Below are positions 1 to 10,689 of a stretch of DNA of 64,000 nt, in pieces. The position numbers were made by a program, and so were the translations under genes. The notes beneath the pieces were generated by a model. The model had not been told where the DNA came from and made no database searches. It was given only the letters and a program-made list of their open reading frames with translations. The first letter of the stretch is position 1; each line of letters starts with the position of its first letter. Source of the DNA: Styela clava (Eukaryota > Chordata > Ascidiacea > Stolidobranchia > Styelidae); NCBI RefSeq assembly GCF_964204865.1, contig NC_135251.1, positions 20,460,001-20,524,000 of the forward strand, written 5' to 3'.

Positions 1-299
1 GACTAAAATCTCCAAAATAGCTCGCGATCGACTGATCGGTAATGAGGTCATACACAAAAACGAATGAGTGCTGAATATGCAGATAACTGCACAAATGCAT
101 ACGAAAAATTACATCGCTGCCAATAAGTTCGGCTGTGTGGGCGCATTTTTAATGAAATCGCCACACAAAAACTGGGTCTAGAGTGGCAATTTTTTAGGGT
201 ACCGGTATGTTATTAAATTCACTCAACATCAGACGCGATCGACTCCTCGAGACGTGGCGATCGACCGGTCGATCGCGATCGACGTGTTGGCCACCCCTG
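1..299. mobile_element. hAT-type transposon terminus (partial)
   Basis: The right end of this stretch, read on the minus strand, begins CAGGGGTGGCCAACACG and continues into GC-rich GATCGATCG-like sequence. That start is typical of hAT-superfamily terminal inverted repeats. Runs of cgatcgac recur through 20-300. The other end lies outside the window, so size and target duplication cannot be checked. No coding capacity is visible. It sits in an intron or 3' flank of the SMYD3-like gene. Confidence 0.6.
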
Positions 300-367
300 A
301 TATATGTGATATAAACAATCTTTGCAGATATATTTCTGTTTGATGTAATAACAGATTAAATTCTCAC

Positions 368-2747
368 CTCTTCACCTTCTTTCAAATCTCGCAACGTTCG
401 TATATTCAATTGTAATCGATCAAATACGGCAATACAGTTTGGAACGCAACTGTGATTTATTAGACTGCAACTGTAAAATGAAAGAGTGAAGTCATAAAGT
501 TTGTGAAATTGAAATACAAGGTGGTCAACTGAGGTACAAATTTCTATCCAGAATTTTATAAAATCATATGAATTTCTGAAAAGTAGAGCAGCAGAAAACG
601 GCACTATTAATATAAAATCGGCATATGAATTTTGTGTCAATAACAGAAAAATATACCTCAAATATATTCCTGTGCCAATATCGGACTGAAGTTCTTCATC
701 ACAAATAGCAAAACTGTTATTTTTTAACTGAAATATGAAGAAGAATTTTTTAATCATTAAAAACTTCCTCGCAAAGCAGAAGTATTAGTTACCTAAACAT
801 TGGTGGTACCTTAAAATCAAATCTGCCCAATAGCCCTTGCAGAAGGAAGCTATTCGAATTGTGATTGGGACCATAAATTCATCCCTACTTTTAATTACCC
901 AAATCCAACTGAAAGTGATAATAAAATTTGGTTCCGAAACAGAAGGGGTTTATTATTTCATATCTACAGCATTTTGCTCTCCAATATTGGTTCTCAAAGC
1001 AGTCAGTTTCATACCCCTACTTCTCAGTCAAAAACAGTCAATCTGCGTTGCATTATTTATTTGTAAATAAAAAGGATAGAAGTACAAAGTGCTTCAAATC
1101 TGTTTGAAAAATTCCATTCCAAGCCGTTTATATCTGTTAATAAATTTTGTTAAAAAAATCTGTAAAAGCAAACCTTTGCGCAAAGTTCTAAAACCGCTTT
1201 AATATCTGGAACTTGAAGAGGTAACGTTCCAAGACCCCAATATGAATGTAAGATTACAACAAATTGCCCAAGTGTTTCCTTTTGGCCTTCAGTGAGTCGG
1301 TCATAATCTGTAACAAGAGAGTGAGTATATTATGAGTGTTAATAGTAAGTTTATAAGTTAATAGTATATTTATTTTGATAAGAATACAAGCTAATTTGTT
1401 GAAGATCAACTTTTATGTTTGAACAATCTCATCATTGAATTTGCTGAAAAAAACAAACAAAACTTACTAGATTCAAGGTCCATTATTGAAACCAGATCTT
1501 CTGTTTTATTGTCATCTAACGAGTTTTCCTGATAACACAATATCAAAATAACTATTCAATTTATGATATAAAAAATTGGATAAGGTATGCCTTAACCAGC
1601 AAGAACCTGGTGCTTTTTTGAAACAAACATATAGATAACTTCATGAAGATATAAATAAATAAGATGAAGGCTTATACATTGTGCATGTGCTCATAGTATG
1701 CATGCTCATATTCACATATACTGGATATTATGACATTCCTATCATGAAATTATTCTGCTTTTCCACAATGATTAATTATATTATTACTGAATTAAAAATG
1801 TTAAATTTGATAAAACATATAGTGGATAATATTTTTATGAGGTGAAATTGATAAACCAAAAAGAAATTGTTATAAATATTATTAAAACTCACTAATTTCC
1901 AAAGTACTCTCCCCAATAAAATGACAAAATCAGGAGGAACTTTAGGAGATATTTGTTTCAAGGCTGCACATTCTTGTTTATGCTGTGACCATGCTCCTTT
2001 CTAGAAGATAAGAATAATAAATATTGCAAATTATAATTTGCCAAATTTATTTATTACAGGATAACAACTAATATTTGCACATGGTAAGTGAATAACTATG
2101 TCGCATTAACATTTCTTAATATATATATATATATTACTTTCTTACTCCTACACTATATTAATAAGCCATTTATAAATGATAATACCTGAATACTGAAACA
2201 TACCTGACAGTTTTTGTCACAATATCTCATAAATTTACAACCGGAACATCGAAGCAAAGTCTCTTGTCTGCAAAGAAGTAACAAATTAAAACAAGCTTAA
2301 ATTGTAGACTAGTTGATCGAGCAATACCCATTATCATGTATTACAGAGTTACGGTACTGACAGGCTAGAGTCAGTACCGGTACTTGCTGACTTGATGGCA
2401 TTGAGAAAATGTAAAGCGAATTATTTACATGCCTGCATACTGGCATAGGTACATACAGACATATGCAAGAGGACTATTACTTCCCTTCTCTGGCTATATT
2501 CAACCGATTTATCCAGCTGTTCAGTTAGAATAGATTACTGAATTATGACATTGTCAGACTTATATATGTTGCATTTTCAATTAGAAGACACTCACTTTTG
2601 AAAACAATGATCACATCGAATTCCTTTCTGTTCGTTAGCCAGTAGGTACACAAAAGGTTCTGAGCTCATCAATACAGTTCCCCTTCTAATTGACGAGGTG
2701 CATCTTAATCCTCGTCCTTTATCGTTGGAGACAAATATTTCCAGCAT
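368..2747 (-). CDS. SMYD3: SMYD3-like SET and MYND domain lysine methyltransferase (partial, 5' exons)
   Basis: Seven exons join in phase on the minus strand: 2747-2596, 2267-2204, 2000-1893, 1528-1468, 1307-1174, 727-657 and 470-368, giving 231 codons before the gene leaves the left edge. The start Met at 2747 opens an N-terminal SET segment. A MYND zinc finger follows (CDHC, then CSGC, YCDKNC and HKQEC). Next come the spacer motif DLESN, the ICDEEL segment matching SMYD3's ICNAEM, and the SET core NHSCVPNC with EGEE. The family transfers methyl groups from SAM to lysines on histones or signalling proteins. Exon order and motif spacing fit SMYD3 better than SMYD1 or SMYD2. The end of SET, the post-SET cysteines and the TPR-like C-terminus should lie left of the window. 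The 368-470 exon ends at a GTGAGA donor. It is divergent from EMG1. Confidence 0.9.
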
Positions 2748-4206
2748 AATTTTGTTTCTACAATGTACCGATGAACAAACTGTTTCGCCGTGTGTTGAAG
2801 TGCTGTAAGATTCATAAAATAGAATAAAACTTCAGGTATCTGCTATATACAGATATATGGACAATAATCTAACAATAAATAGCGCAAAGACACATTGCCA
2901 GTCGTGCTAACGAAAACGAGTGCGATTATTAGCGGGTATTTGCGAATAGCGCGAAAACTGATTATCGCGAAAATTTGACGACGTCTTTTTTCGCAGGTTT
3001 TTTGTAAAATGTTTATTGAAATATTCTATTTGACTTTTAAAACATTTTTGCAAAATAATGCAATATAAAATAATAATAATACCAATAAACCTCGTCGAAA
3101 AAACACATTCTACAAACATAGGGGCAAAGGTTAAAGGGTAAACATCAATCATAATGACCGAACGTGCTCTCAACATGGTTATTTTAAGGCCAACAAGTGA
3201 ACAACGGGTATGCATTCAAGTGAAACTATGATTCCAGTTAATGTGGGCACGTCTGTAGCAAAGCAGGGAATGGGGACCTCGAAGCAATCGCCGAGATGAA
3301 AAAGAACAAAATGCAGAAATTAGAGCGGGTGAATTGGATGTCTGCGGAAATAAAGTGTGTTTTCAGAATGCCGAAATAAATTGGTACCGGTACGGTATAT
3401 ATAAATATTGTACACTCCGTTAAGCTCTTTTCCTCATTCTGAATACGACTTCGAAGTTCAGAAAGTTGAGTTTTTGAAATAAGCTGTGTATGACTGTATG
3501 AGTATATTCTGCTCTCTACTGCTTTAAAATTTGTACAATAATTACAAGGCGCATCAGTAAACTTAAACTTGGCATATGTGATACTGTGATAGACTTCTGG
3601 ACTTTGTTATTGTTCAACATTTCTGCCTCTACCACCAGACCACAAAACAATATCAAGTCTATGCTTCCAAAAACGAATACCTGGCTAACTAATCCCATAC
3701 CCAACCTAGACAGGTAACCAGACGAGAGGCCGGGGTTCACCATATGATTATGCTATCTTATCGCCTTTCCTCTCCCTCTGGATAAATATGTAAATCCTAT
3801 CCTACTCCAATACAAAAATCAGTACTGTGAATATATGCATTGCAAAATGTACATGCCCTATAAACAATGGTTTAAACTCACCATACTGCCATATCTTTTT
3901 ACATGCTCAAGTCAGACACAAGACACTCGTGAAGCACTTTGATCAAATTCACTCATAAAATAGTTATTGTGTAAAAAATAAGGCATCAATCGGCAATTTA
4001 TTAATTTTTCATGTCGGTTTTCAGGCAAATTTATATTTTGATATTACTACAATCCCAATTGCTGAATTGTGTTGGAAGCCTTTATTAATCTAATAAAATC
4101 GATTGTTATAAAATTTAGTTTGAGAAATGAACTTGTGACCACTCATATTATAATGATTTTCTGGTGTTTACAGAATATTGTAAACTTGTAGTTTTTTTGT
4201 ATTGTT
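2748..4206. other. intergenic region between divergent SMYD3-like gene and EMG1
   Basis: No conserved coding sequence is visible. Short open frames near 2907-3215 and 3516-3743 (minus) resemble nothing I recognise, and the second is made of SINE sequence. The region should hold both promoters. A SINE fragment occupies about 3640-3805. A CAG acceptor-like site at 4171-4173 precedes the EMG1 start by 33 nt. Confidence 0.5.
3640..3805 (+). repeat. tRNA-derived SINE copy 1 (5'-truncated)
   Basis: It shares the block containing 'atcccatacc', 'ggtaacc', 'gagaggcc', 'caccatatgatta' and the tail 'ggataaatatgtaaatcct' with the copies at 7345, 12655, 15410 and 28995. The tRNA-like head is missing or unrecognisable here. 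The orientation is plus when the tail marks the 3' end. Confidence 0.65.
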
Positions 4207-4914
4207 ATGGATAAACCTGGTTCAAAGCGACCCAGTGATACAGAAGCAACAAGTGTTGTGGCCAAGATAGCAAGACCATTCGGAAAAGACGGTCAATCTA
4301 AGAGACTTATTGTGGTTTTAGAAAAAGCATCACTAGAGACTGTAAAAAATGGAAAAACATTTGAACTACTGAATTGTGACAAGCATAAAGGTTTGTTGAA
4401 GAAACACAACAGGGATTTAGGTTCCTGCCGACCAGATATCACTCATCAGTGCCTCATGATGCTCATGGATAGCCCATTGAATAGGGCTGGATTGCTTCAA
4501 GTTTATATTCACACAACAAACAATATTTTAATAGAAGTGCATCCGCAGACCAGAATCCCACGAACTTTTGACAGATTCTGTGGACTTATGGTGCAGTTAC
4601 TTCATAAACTAAGTGTGAGAGCTGCTGACGCCAATCTGAAACTCATGAAAGTAATCAAAAACCCTGTAACAGACTACTTTCCTCCTGGTTGCAAGAGAAT
4701 GTGCATGTCTTTTGGAGCCACAGATGTTGTACATCCAAAAACACTTGCACCACCAAATGAGGCAGTCGCATGTGTGATTGGAGCAATGGCTCATGGGTCT
4801 GTAGATGTCGACTACACTGAAAAATCTTACTCAATCAGCAATTATCCTCTTTCTGCGGCCCTAACTTGCACCAAATTATGCAGTGGGTTCGAAGAAAAGT
4901 GGGGGATCATTTGA
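4207..4914 (+). CDS. EMG1: EMG1/Nep1 ribosomal RNA (pseudouridine N1) methyltransferase
   Basis: A 235-residue protein in one uninterrupted exon. After a basic, low-complexity N-terminus come the SPOUT-fold motifs of the Nep1 family: LIVVLEKASLETVK, CDKHKGLLKK, RPDITHQCLMMLMDSPLNRA, VHPQTRIPRTFDRF, and the C-terminal SNYPLSAALTCTKLC loop that helps form the SAM site. Nep1 methylates N1 of a hypermodified pseudouridine in 18S rRNA and assists 40S assembly in the nucleolus. Length matches animal EMG1 (about 240 residues). The start is followed at once by a normal variable leader. An AATAAA signal lies at 4931, 17 nt after the stop. The gene is convergent with BAP1. Lack of introns is unusual beside the multi-exon neighbours, so a retrocopy is possible, though the frame is intact. 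Confidence 0.95.
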   Translation: MDKPGSKRPSDTEATSVVAKIARPFGKDGQSKRLIVVLEKASLETVKNGKTFELLNCDKHKGLLKKHNRDLGSCRPDITHQCLMMLMDSPLNRAGLLQVYIHTTNNILIEVHPQTRIPRTFDRFCGLMVQLLHKLSVRAADANLKLMKVIKNPVTDYFPPGCKRMCMSFGATDVVHPKTLAPPNEAVACVIGAMAHGSVDVDYTEKSYSISNYPLSAALTCTKLCSGFEEKWGII

Positions 4915-4930
4915 CATGCAACAATCATAT

Positions 4931-4936
4931 AATAAA
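4931..4936 (+). promoter_or_regulatory. EMG1 polyadenylation signal
   Basis: AATAAA lies 17 nt downstream of the EMG1 stop codon. An A-rich tract follows at about 4979-4988. Confidence 0.6.
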
Positions 4937-5602
4937 AAACATTAAATAACACGCTTCTGGTATGTTTATTGATAAACCATAAAAAAAACAGATCTGTTAT
5001 TAGGCTGAAATAAAACAGTGTTGCCAGATTTGAATAACTTCTTATAATTATAAAAATGTGTTAATTTTGGTTCTATATTCCCAAACTGGGAACAGAAACA
5101 TAAGATGCATCTATAAACATATCTGCTTGAATACGAGACCTATTTGACATTCTACTAATATGTAGTAGTAAGTGCATCTCATGTTGAAACTGTGGAACAT
5201 TTAATATTACAAATTGCTATAAGAACACCAAAAAAACAGTTTTTTAACCAATAATAACGATAGCTTGTGATGCAGGTTGGATCCGGCCATGAAGAGAGTA
5301 GTTGATATAACATGCGGTATGAACATTGGCTGAATAAATTTATGTTAGTTGTCAACAATATGCTTACACCTGCTTGGTGAATTTTGATTTCTACTTTGTT
5401 ATCATAACTACGGTATGTCAATCAGGATAAATTGAGGTGTAACAATTTGACGCGAAACAACGTTCAAAATCTACTGATCCAGAATATTTTGATGGTCATA
5501 AAAACTTTAAAATCTTCAAAGATCTGTAGTTAAGACTCCTTACAGTCCTTGAAAACCTTTTGTCAAGAGTTTACAAGATTGTTCTGGGCAGGCAAAAACG
5601 AA
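4937..5602. other. intergenic, between convergent EMG1 and BAP1
   Basis: About 670 bp between the two 3' ends. It is AT-rich and probably holds both 3' UTRs. I see no repeat family shared with the rest of the window and no credible reading frame. Confidence 0.5.
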
Positions 5603-7241
5603 TCATCTACGCCTACGCTTTTTACGATCTTGGCGCTTTGTAGGCTTTTGAATCCTACCATTTGTTACGGGGTGTTTTCTCTTTACAATCAGGTTATTGT
5701 CTACAATGTTTTGCAATATTCCCCTTTCAGCCAGCATGGAAAGAAACATTCTTATAAAAGGGTCGTAATTATGAGTTCTCCGAGCAGCATCAATTTTGTA
5801 TTTCTCTATTTTATCATGCTCTTCTTGTAGAGATAATCGACAAGATCTAATATTCGTTTCAAGGTTAAGCAATATGCGCTGAACATCCCTTATTGAGACG
5901 GAACTTAGAGATTTGTTTTCATTTTCCCCAACCTCCCTTCCAGATATATCCATCTGCAAGAGCTTTCTGTCCATGATAAGTGCTTGAATATCTGATAATG
6001 ACTTGTATTTCATAATTCTAACCTCTTTCAACTGTTCAGAATTGCTTCCCATAATCTTTTTGTATTCTTTCGGTGAAGGTGGTTTTTTCTTTACAGGGGA
6101 ATCGAATTCCGAAGCAGTATCTGTACTTTCTGATGGTGAATTAGGAAGTTTATCTAAACATGCTTTGTCAGATTTTTTAGAAGTTTTGCATGATTCTGCC
6201 ACATTTTCTCTTGTATCGTGCAATATATCTAACAACTCCTTATGTTCTTTATCATCCAACTTGAGATTAGGTATCACATCCTCTATTGCACTACTCAAAA
6301 TCTTGTGATGATCAGTCAATAATTCTAATTTTGAAACATATTGGTCAGTTAATGATGGAACGACTGCCATCAAATTGTATCTGATATCATGGCATTGTTC
6401 TCCCCCAGTTGCCATACTTATACGATCATTAATTACTCTTCTTGCCATGTCATGCCACTCTTCGTCTTCCGACAATGGGCCATGATCTATTGGATATGGT
6501 TTTAACCCATCCAGTTCAAATAAATGATCGTGCAAAGGTAGGTAGCAAGTATAATGAAATGCTTCAAGTGTACGAGCAGATGGTGTTATTCCATTGGATT
6601 TATCACTTGTACTTTCTGACAATGGATTTGGTTCTGGGTGTGCATGCTTGTTATGTGCACAATACAATTCTGGCATATTCTCGATAGCAAATCCTTTTGT
6701 TTCTGGGTCATATGATTTACATGTTTCCTGCAAAATGAATAACAAAATCAGAAAGCTGATATATATATATATTTATAACATATCCATGCTAGGAAATCAA
6801 CCAGACATAGTATGTTTGCATACACTCTCTTAGTAAGTCAGATATCAAAGTGAACTTCACTACTATAATTAACTATACCTTTAAGCGTGTTATGACATCT
6901 CCCAGTTGAATATCTTCACAGTTTAATAGTATGCTCAATAATGCATGTGTTGCACAAGAATTGGGTATCAGTTGATGAGCAAAAAACATTCCGTTAACAG
7001 TTTCTTCATCCCTGCAAAATGGCTCATCTTGGCTAATTTGAACCTTTCGACGATATCTCCCAACTTCACTCCATTTGAATAGAAAAATAAATCCATAAAC
7101 TTTATTTGGAATTTGCCTCTGAAGATCATATATTTCTTCCACTTGTACACCCTTAACCCCAAAGTCTTTGATAAGAAGCGTGAACAATCCAGGATCACTT
7201 TCAAGCTCTTTCCATACACCAAATGGTCGCTTATGATCCAT
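5603..7241 (-). CDS. BAP1: BAP1/Calypso ubiquitin C-terminal hydrolase
   Basis: Two exons, 7241-6879 and 6727-5603, join in phase to a 495-residue protein. The UCH peptidase domain fills roughly residues 8-240: oxyanion Gln90 and nucleophile Cys96 in [14 protein letters not shown], His179 in EAFHYT and Asp194 in FELDGL. A variable, Ser/Lys-rich linker with coiled-coil-like stretches follows. The C-terminal ULD is [14 protein letters not shown], and the protein ends in the basic tail RKKRRRR, a likely nuclear signal and ASXL-dependent contact. In animals BAP1 with ASXL removes ubiquitin from histone H2A (PR-DUB). At 495 residues it is near Drosophila Calypso and much shorter than vertebrate BAP1, whose long central region with the HCF1-binding motif is not apparent. 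The Met at 7241 places the conserved [11 protein letters not shown] at residue 13. It is convergent with EMG1. Confidence 0.95.
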
Positions 7242-7592
7242 GCATACACTTTTATAATGCTATAAACTTTAATTTTTGTGAGAAAAAAAAATTGTTACCG
7301 TAATTGACGTTTGCCAGAAAAAACTCTTTCTAGCCTATAGGATGTTAGGATAGGATTTACATATATATATCCCCGGGGAGAGGAAAGCCGATAAGACAAC
7401 TAATCCATATGGCGAACCACGGCCTCTCGCCCGGTTACCATTCCAAGTCGGGTATGGGATAAGTTATATTGTTTTGTTTTCGGAAGCATGGACTTGGTGG
7501 TGGAGGAAGCCGTAACTGACCAGCGGTTATGTGAACCGCCCAACGACGACCAGGAGTCCAGCAATCCTCTCGCACATAACCATCCCTACATG

Positions 7593-7603
7593 GGATTCGA
7601 ATC
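7593..7603 (-). promoter_or_regulatory. SINE internal pol III B box
   Basis: GATTCGAATCC on the minus strand matches the T-arm-derived B box (GGTTCGANNCC) with one change. Confidence 0.6.
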
Positions 7604-7661
7604 TGCGAACCCACGCAGAGTAATTAGAGGTGTGGTGGCGAGCGTATTCCTAACGCTTAGC

Positions 7662-7672
7662 CCGTTGAGCCA
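7662..7672 (-). promoter_or_regulatory. SINE internal pol III A box
   Basis: TGGCTCAACGG on the minus strand fits the tRNA A-box consensus TRGYNNARNGG. The paired B box is at 7593-7603. Confidence 0.6.
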
Positions 7673-7733
7673 CACCGCCGCGCCGCTACCGCCTACCGGT
7701 ATACTTTAACGCGGTACCGTACCTACTTTGCCA

Positions 7734-8360
7734 GGCTGACGGCTAACTCGCCATGAGGGCTAACTCGCCATGGACCACTCGCCATGCGACGGCGGTTAAC
7801 GGGTTAGCCTGCAACTGTGCGGAGGCTCTTCTTGTAATGGGAGATGGAAAGGTGGCCGTTTATACTAACAACTTCAATAGTAAGGATAAATATATTAAAT
7901 TAAATGTGTTTGGTTACAATACCTACTGTGCAAATGGTAACAAAGTGACAAGAAAACGGGCTTATATGTCGGAAGGCATACCGGTACCGGTACCGTACGG
8001 TACTCGACGCGCAAAAGATGTCTCAACTTAACATTTTTTATCTAAGCATGCTAAATATATCATCATATTAATTGATTGTATGAGCTCTGAATCAACAACA
8101 ACGCTAAATATATCAAAAGTTCTATTTTGCTACCGGCAGTCTCATTTTATTCTAACAGCCGTTGATTGCAAGCAGAGAGGGAGAGAGAGAGCTAACTCGC
8201 CATGTCTTTATTCTTTATAATTGACGATCGACATCGCGAGTTCGAGAGAGAGAGAGGGCTAACTCGCCATGTCTTTATTCTTTATAATTGACGATCGACA
8301 TCGCGAGTTCGAGAGAGGGCTAACTCGCCATGTCTATTTTCTATATAATTGTCGATTGCC
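7734..8360 (+). repeat. MULE left terminal inverted repeat
   Basis: It matches the right arm in inverted orientation. It includes an open frame of 92 codons at 7753-8031 that also appears in the right arm at 11949-11638, simply because the DNA is repeated. Three minisatellite units at about 8191-8345 contain gctaactcgccatgtcttta, each with a GA-rich run. Confidence 0.85.
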
Positions 8361-8522
8361 CTGATGCCGGCTGATATTAGTGTTAAGCCAACTCACCACG
8401 ACAAGGTTTCAGCCTTCGAGTCAGAATTTCTTTTTACCAGAAGAAACCCAAGCACAGATAGGCATCATAGCTGTACATGGAAAAGAATCTGAGGAAGGGG
8501 AAAAATACTTACACTAGGTTAC

Positions 8523-9931
8523 TTACTCTTTACAAAAGGCCGGGCCGTAGATTTTTGAACATCTTCGAAGGAGAGCCTCCGCAGATAATCCTCCGTCCTT
8601 GAAAACACTCCAAACTTCCTTCAGCTTGTCATCTGCCTCGCTGTATTTTGCGTCAGCCCTTCTTGGTATATTTTCCTCCATTACTTCTGCTACATCTGAT
8701 TCCACCGCAATGTTGACCTCGTGAATCTTGGATATAAGGCTATAAAAAGGCATATTTGTCCGTGCTATGCTATTGAAGTACCGATGCCACCATTCCAAAT
8801 GGTTGTTAGTCCTAACGTCGACGTCGAATACTGACCAGTCTTTTGGTTTCCAAACTGAGTTCTTCAGCCATGTCCTGTCGAAATATTCGGCAAATCTATT
8901 CAACCCGTCGGTGGTCATTTTGCCTCGCAGAGATAGGAACAGCGACGGGATGAACATATCTGGAATATAACACAGGGCCATGACTTGCTTCATTAAATTT
9001 CTCGTCCCGATGTCCCTGAAAAATGGAAATTACATATTCAACAACGTTAATGATATAAACACATAAATGCATATGAGCACTAAATTACTCACTTGTTATA
9101 CAAACTTGCTAATTTGTTCTGTCGCATGTTCTTCATGATGGCCTGAGTGAAATGGAATGCCCATCCCTGTCTTCTCACATCCGGCCATACCAGAGACAGT
9201 GCTTGCCATGTTGCTGCTTCAAAGTCCATGACAAATTTCTTCACACGAGTACCTGAAAAATTTAAATGCAGTATAGTTTTGATAGCCTTGAAAACATTTT
9301 CATAATCACACTTACGTCGCCTTGACATTAAAACAAAAACGAGGGGCAGTTGTTTGGTACATTCACCACTTCGAACGAATGCGTGAATTGAAAAGAGTTG
9401 ATAATACGGGTCCCTAACAACATCAAAAGTACCGTCCATGTACCAAACTTTTGAATTGGCCAAAATTTTCAATTGCTTTTGGGTTGCGAACAAAAGGTGA
9501 CGCGCTCCCTCTATTCTGATATCTTTTAATAAGAAATCAGTAGGTAAATAATCTATTTTCAACTCATCGTTAATATCTGATGGATCTGTGGGTCTGTTTC
9601 CCTGTCTTTTCCTATTGCAGAACCTCTTCAATGTTCCTTCCTGAAAGGGAAAGGTAGAAAAAATGAAAATTAAGTACACTGAAAATCACTACTAAAATTG
9701 GACAACTAATTACAACGATACTTACATTAGTGAATCTTATAGAAGGCGGGTTGGTCATGTCTCTCCTTGCCGCTTTCGTAATGATTCCAGAAGGATCCGT
9801 TGAGAAGGACACGGGGCCGTTCGTTTGGTCTAGGGTATGATCCAAACCATTTCTACTAAAATCATCCTCTGTTTGGTATACCTTGGCCGGGCATATATTT
9901 CCTTTTCTCCGCACCGAACACCGCCAGGTAA
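8523..9931 (-). CDS. MULE transposase, FLYWCH-like plus DDE domains
   Basis: Three exons, 9931-9726, 9640-9093 and 9015-8523, join in phase. The first carries WRCSVRRKGNICPAKV, the second half of a FLYWCH-type zinc-binding domain, and continues through RRDMTNPPS. The second holds the MULE catalytic core: the first Asp in WYMDGTFDVV, the LMSRRRKCDYENVF segment, and the second Asp in FVMDFEAATW, followed by WAFHFTQAIMKNMR with its conserved His. The third exon carries the helical C-terminus with NNHLEWWHRYFN, where the catalytic Glu is expected, and ends at a stop at 8523. It would catalyse cut-and-paste movement of the surrounding element. No stop or frameshift is visible across these 415 codons. 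The N-terminus is uncertain because upstream exons do not join in frame as I read them. Confidence 0.8.
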
Positions 9932-9965
9932 CTGTAGATAGAAAAGATTAATTAGAAAAATTTAC

Positions 9966-10088
9966 CATAGGTATTGGGCTAATCTCAGAGCATTCAGAGT
10001 CGAAGTAATCAACGAGTCGTGGAATGTTCGTCGGCGGGGCCAGATGTATCGTGGAATCATTCCGCTGTTGTTGTTGATGATCTTCGGC
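9966..10088 (-). other. possible second exon of the MULE gene
   Basis: 123 bp bounded by a cag acceptor and a gtaaat donor. In one frame it reads a Gln-rich, acidic linker (EDHQQQQRND, then DYFDSECSE). The frame is open throughout, but its phase matches neither neighbour cleanly. Confidence 0.4.
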
Positions 10089-10171
10089 CTGCAAAGAAAC
10101 AAGATCATTATAACTTTTTGACTTTAATACTTATATAGAAAATAGATATATACTATATCTACTATACTTAC

Positions 10172-10398
10172 CTGTAGCAGTCTAGGCATTTCCAGTCAAA
10201 AGTGACGTCTCGACTTTTCAGTAATCTGTATTGCGGCCTGGACATTCCTACTGTGGTTCCATTGAAACATTTTCGGTGAAACCACCGAACACAAATGTCG
10301 CAGATCAAGCCTTCTTGTTTGTTGGTGACTGTAGACATGCATTCGTTGCAGACATTAGTTGCATTCATCGTTGCTTTGAGTTTGAAAATCGTAGACAA
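10172..10398 (-). CDS. PHD-finger exon of the MULE
   Basis: An open exon begins with Met at 10398 (or 10368, before NATNVCNEC) and ends at a GTAAGT donor after 10172. It encodes a PHD finger: CNEC, CDIC, WFHRKCF and WKCLDC supply the C4HC3 ligands. PHD fingers commonly bind histone H3 tails. A second possible exon, 10088-9966, has good splice sites (ttctttgcag and ATGgtaaat). However, exon phases (2 out of exon 1, and frame 1 needed at 9931) do not link these exons to the transposase without a one-base discrepancy. Either a splice site is misread, or the N-terminal part is separate or broken. Confidence 0.65.
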
Positions 10399-10689
10399 TT
10401 GAAGTCGTAATAGAAATTCGTAGAATCAAGAACTGTGGTATTGTATCCGTTGATATTGCCACATTTATAGTGCTATGGTAAGGCGTAAGACCGGAGATAA
10501 ATTACGCTTAAGCTCAGTGATAATACTATCTGGGCTGGCGTAAAATCCTAGATATATCTAAGATAACTAGTTCGTAGATAAGTAGATGAAACAGGGTCGC
10601 TGTTATCTTTTCCCCCTTATCTCCGAACTCACACCTATATTATCTGCGTTTTATCTCATTGATACGAACGTAAGATAAGGGATATTAGA

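Larger units (their letters stand above)
7345..7685 (-). repeat. tRNA-derived SINE copy 2 (near full length)
   Basis: Read on the minus strand, the head holds an RNA polymerase III-type A box, TGGCTCAACGG (7672-7662), and a B box, GATTCGAATCC (7603-7593). The 58-nt gap between them fits a class II (long variable arm) tRNA such as Leu or Ser. A tRNA-unrelated body follows, then the tail 'ggatatatatatgtaaatcc'. This is the most complete of five copies in the window. Its left edge adjoins the MULE target site at 7726. Confidence 0.8.

Noticed and set aside
837-1070. 77-codon plus-strand frame
   Set aside because: It lies in an intron of the SMYD3-like gene on the opposite strand and shows no family features.
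5603-6833. Plus-strand frames at 5549-5830, 6003-6308, 6442-6687 and 6594-6833
   Set aside because: They are antisense shadows of the BAP1 second exon, whose minus-strand frame carries the conserved domains.
7593-7672. A genuine tRNA gene
   Set aside because: A and B boxes are present, but the cloverleaf is not convincing and the unit is part of a five-copy SINE family.
9254-9315. Possible 61-nt intron (gtaagt...ttcag) within the transposase exon
   Set aside because: The segment encodes the conserved RKCDYENVF part of the MULE core and is in frame, so removing it would damage the domain.
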